This document shows, piece after piece, positions 6,341-7,426 of a DNA stretch of 7,426 nucleotides; the first letter of the stretch is position 1; every line of letters starts with the position of its first letter. This DNA is from an uncultured Spirochaetaceae bacterium (GTDB lineage: Bacteria > Spirochaetota > Spirochaetia > SZUA-6 > Bin103), in assembly GCA_913043885.1 (NCBI GenBank), contig CAJWOB010000118.1:1-7426 (forward strand). Reading direction: 5' to 3'. The position numbers were made by a program, and so were the translations under genes. The notes under the pieces were generated by a model that saw nothing but the letters and a program-made list of their open reading frames with translations, did no database searches and was not told the DNA's origin.

Positions 6341-7426
6341 TAACAGTAGGCCGACGCCAACTCCACCCTGCAGGAAGTAGTCGCTGGCGTCGCTGAGCTC
6401 CAGCAGCCCCGCGGCGCCCACGTAGAGGAGGGTATCGGGAATGAGAAAGTGGATGTCGGCGCCCACTTTCAGTGGCAGGTCGGTCGCCAGCGCAAGGCCG
6501 GAGTCGAACGGCTCGGTACGCAGCGCCGCCGACGCACTGGCGACGATCGAGCCGAAGTCGACGAACAGCGCCGCGCGCAGATAGGCCCATCCTTCCCAGG
6601 GCGCATCCTGCGTGTCGCCGGGCTGGTGCAGCGGCTCCACCGGAGATACCACCACCTCCGGCGCCACGCTCAGCTCTACCTGTCCCAGCCCCAGCGTCGC
6701 GGGCACCATCATCCCGAGGCCGGGGAAGTTGGTGAACGAATCGGTGCGCGGGTCTAGCTCGACCGCAGCCCGCACCGCCGCGGCCAGACGCAGTCGGGCC
6801 GCGCCCAGGTTGGCACGAAAGAAGCGCCATTTCGCCGCTACGCTTCCCCCGAGTGGCGTAGCGGCAGCACCCTCGATGGCGACCGCCGTTACTGCCGCAT
6901 TGACTTCGAGACCGCTGCCGGCCCCGATCCGGGCGCCGACGGCAACCGGAAAGCGCAGTCGTGGGTTGCCGATGGCGTCGAGCCCACTGTGGCCCACCGC
7001 GGTCAGCGAGGTCTGGACCACCTCACGCGGCAGTACGTCGGCCGTCGCTGACACCATGCCGCCGGACACACCGCTCCAGATCGAGCGATAGGAGACGGTG
7101 GCGCTGTAGTCGATGGTGACCTGGGCCTCCACCTGGCTGCCGGGGCCGGCAATCCGGATGAGGTAATCGCCCGCTGGGACCAGATCGCCGGCGTCGTCGC
7201 GACCATCCCACGACACCGCCTGCTCCCACGTGTCGAACGCGCCCAGCTCGAAGCTGCGGGCGACGCCCTCGGCGGCGGGGTGGATGCCATCGGCCTGCAT
7301 GTATTGCAGCGACAGGGACGGATCTCGTTTTACGTCCCCGCGACCGGCCAGGAAGCGAGTCATGTCGGGGCTGCATTTGCGCTTCGGGATTCGGATTGGG
7401 TGGTCCCGAGTTACCGGAACCCAGGG
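6338..7426 (-). CDS. FlgD-Ig-like domain plus probable outer-membrane beta-barrel protein, 5' end outside window
   Basis: The reverse-strand frame is open from the window edge (7426) to the TAG at 6340-6338, giving 362 visible residues. An ATG at 7363 is in frame but has no Shine-Dalgarno before it and no signal peptide after it, so the gene most likely begins outside. Visible residues about 45-95 match a FlgD-like Ig domain, with the typical WDGRDDAGDLVPAGDYLIRI pattern (W73, G86, Y88). The rest, about residues 100-362, is rich in alternating hydrophobic/polar strands with Gly, Ala and small turns, ending YFLQGGVGVGLLL. That fits a transmembrane beta-barrel, although the last residue is Leu rather than the usual aromatic. 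FlgD-like Ig domains occur in many exported proteins, often near the C-terminus of secreted ones; here it precedes the barrel. The protein is probably a surface or outer-membrane component of unknown substrate. It converges on the zinc-ribbon gene and so is not in that operon. Confidence 0.8.
   Translation of the reverse strand, partial: PWVPVTRDHPIRIPKRKCSPDMTRFLAGRGDVKRDPSLSLQYMQADGIHPAAEGVARSFELGAFDTWEQAVSWDGRDDAGDLVPAGDYLIRIAGPGSQVEAQVTIDYSATVSYRSIWSGVSGGMVSATADVLPREVVQTSLTAVGHSGLDAIGNPRLRFPVAVGARIGAGSGLEVNAAVTAVAIEGAAATPLGGSVAAKWRFFRANLGAARLRLAAAVRAAVELDPRTDSFTNFPGLGMMVPATLGLGQVELSVAPEVVVSPVEPLHQPGDTQDAPWEGWAYLRAALFVDFGSIVASASAALRTEPFDSGLALATDLPLKVGADIHFLIPDTLLYVGAAGLLELSDASDYFLQGGVGVGLLL

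Noticed and set aside
6449..7091. Overlapping forward-strand open frames opposite the barrel gene
   Set aside because: Arg/Pro/Ser-rich translations without motifs; the reverse strand encodes a FlgD-like Ig domain and barrel pattern over the same bases.
7361..7363. ATG at 7363 as the true start of the reverse-strand gene
   Set aside because: No Shine-Dalgarno precedes it, no signal peptide follows it, and the frame stays open to the window edge.

Overview
This is a GC-rich, densely coding bacterial window with almost no intergenic DNA. It holds four genes, two of them cut by the window edges. The gene set is a helical-repeat (TPR-like) protein, a very large membrane-anchored HAMP/SpoIIE-type phosphatase with an extracytoplasmic beta-propeller and Ig-like region, a small zinc-ribbon membrane protein, and a FlgD-Ig-like/outer-membrane protein. 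Together they suggest a diderm bacterium. From remembered family knowledge I would guess a high-GC member of the Spirochaetes, but nothing in the window proves the taxon.

Layout: bases 1-1293 (+) are the 3' part of a TPR-like gene. After a 19-base gap, 1313-5980 (+) encode a 1555-residue protein: export signal, sialidase-like propeller with an Asp-box, two Ig/FN3-like domains, a possible IPT-like domain, TM1, a short cytoplasmic linker, TM2, a second extracytoplasmic sensor region with coiled-coil character, TM3, HAMP, PP2C/SpoIIE phosphatase, and an Ala/Gly/Pro-rich tail. Two bases later, 5983-6324 (+) encode a double zinc-ribbon protein with a C-terminal membrane anchor. These three genes probably form one operon. 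On the other strand, 6338-7426 encode the C-terminal part of a protein with a FlgD-like Ig domain and a likely beta-barrel. It converges on the zinc-ribbon gene with only 13 bases between stop codons, and a short inverted repeat spans both stops. No stretch over 300 bases lacks a gene. I saw no RNA genes, CRISPR arrays, insertion sequences or origins.

Working model (inference): the large protein senses envelope or extracellular conditions through two separate extracytoplasmic modules and passes the signal through HAMP to a cytoplasmic Ser/Thr phosphatase of the RsbU/SpoIIE type. Such enzymes usually act on STAS-domain anti-anti-sigma factors. No STAS or anti-sigma gene is present here, so the target is unknown. 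The points most worth checking are the chimeric receptor, its uncertain start (a possible ATC codon behind a strong Shine-Dalgarno), a possible internal start that would release a stand-alone phosphatase, and a long insertion inside the PP2C domain.
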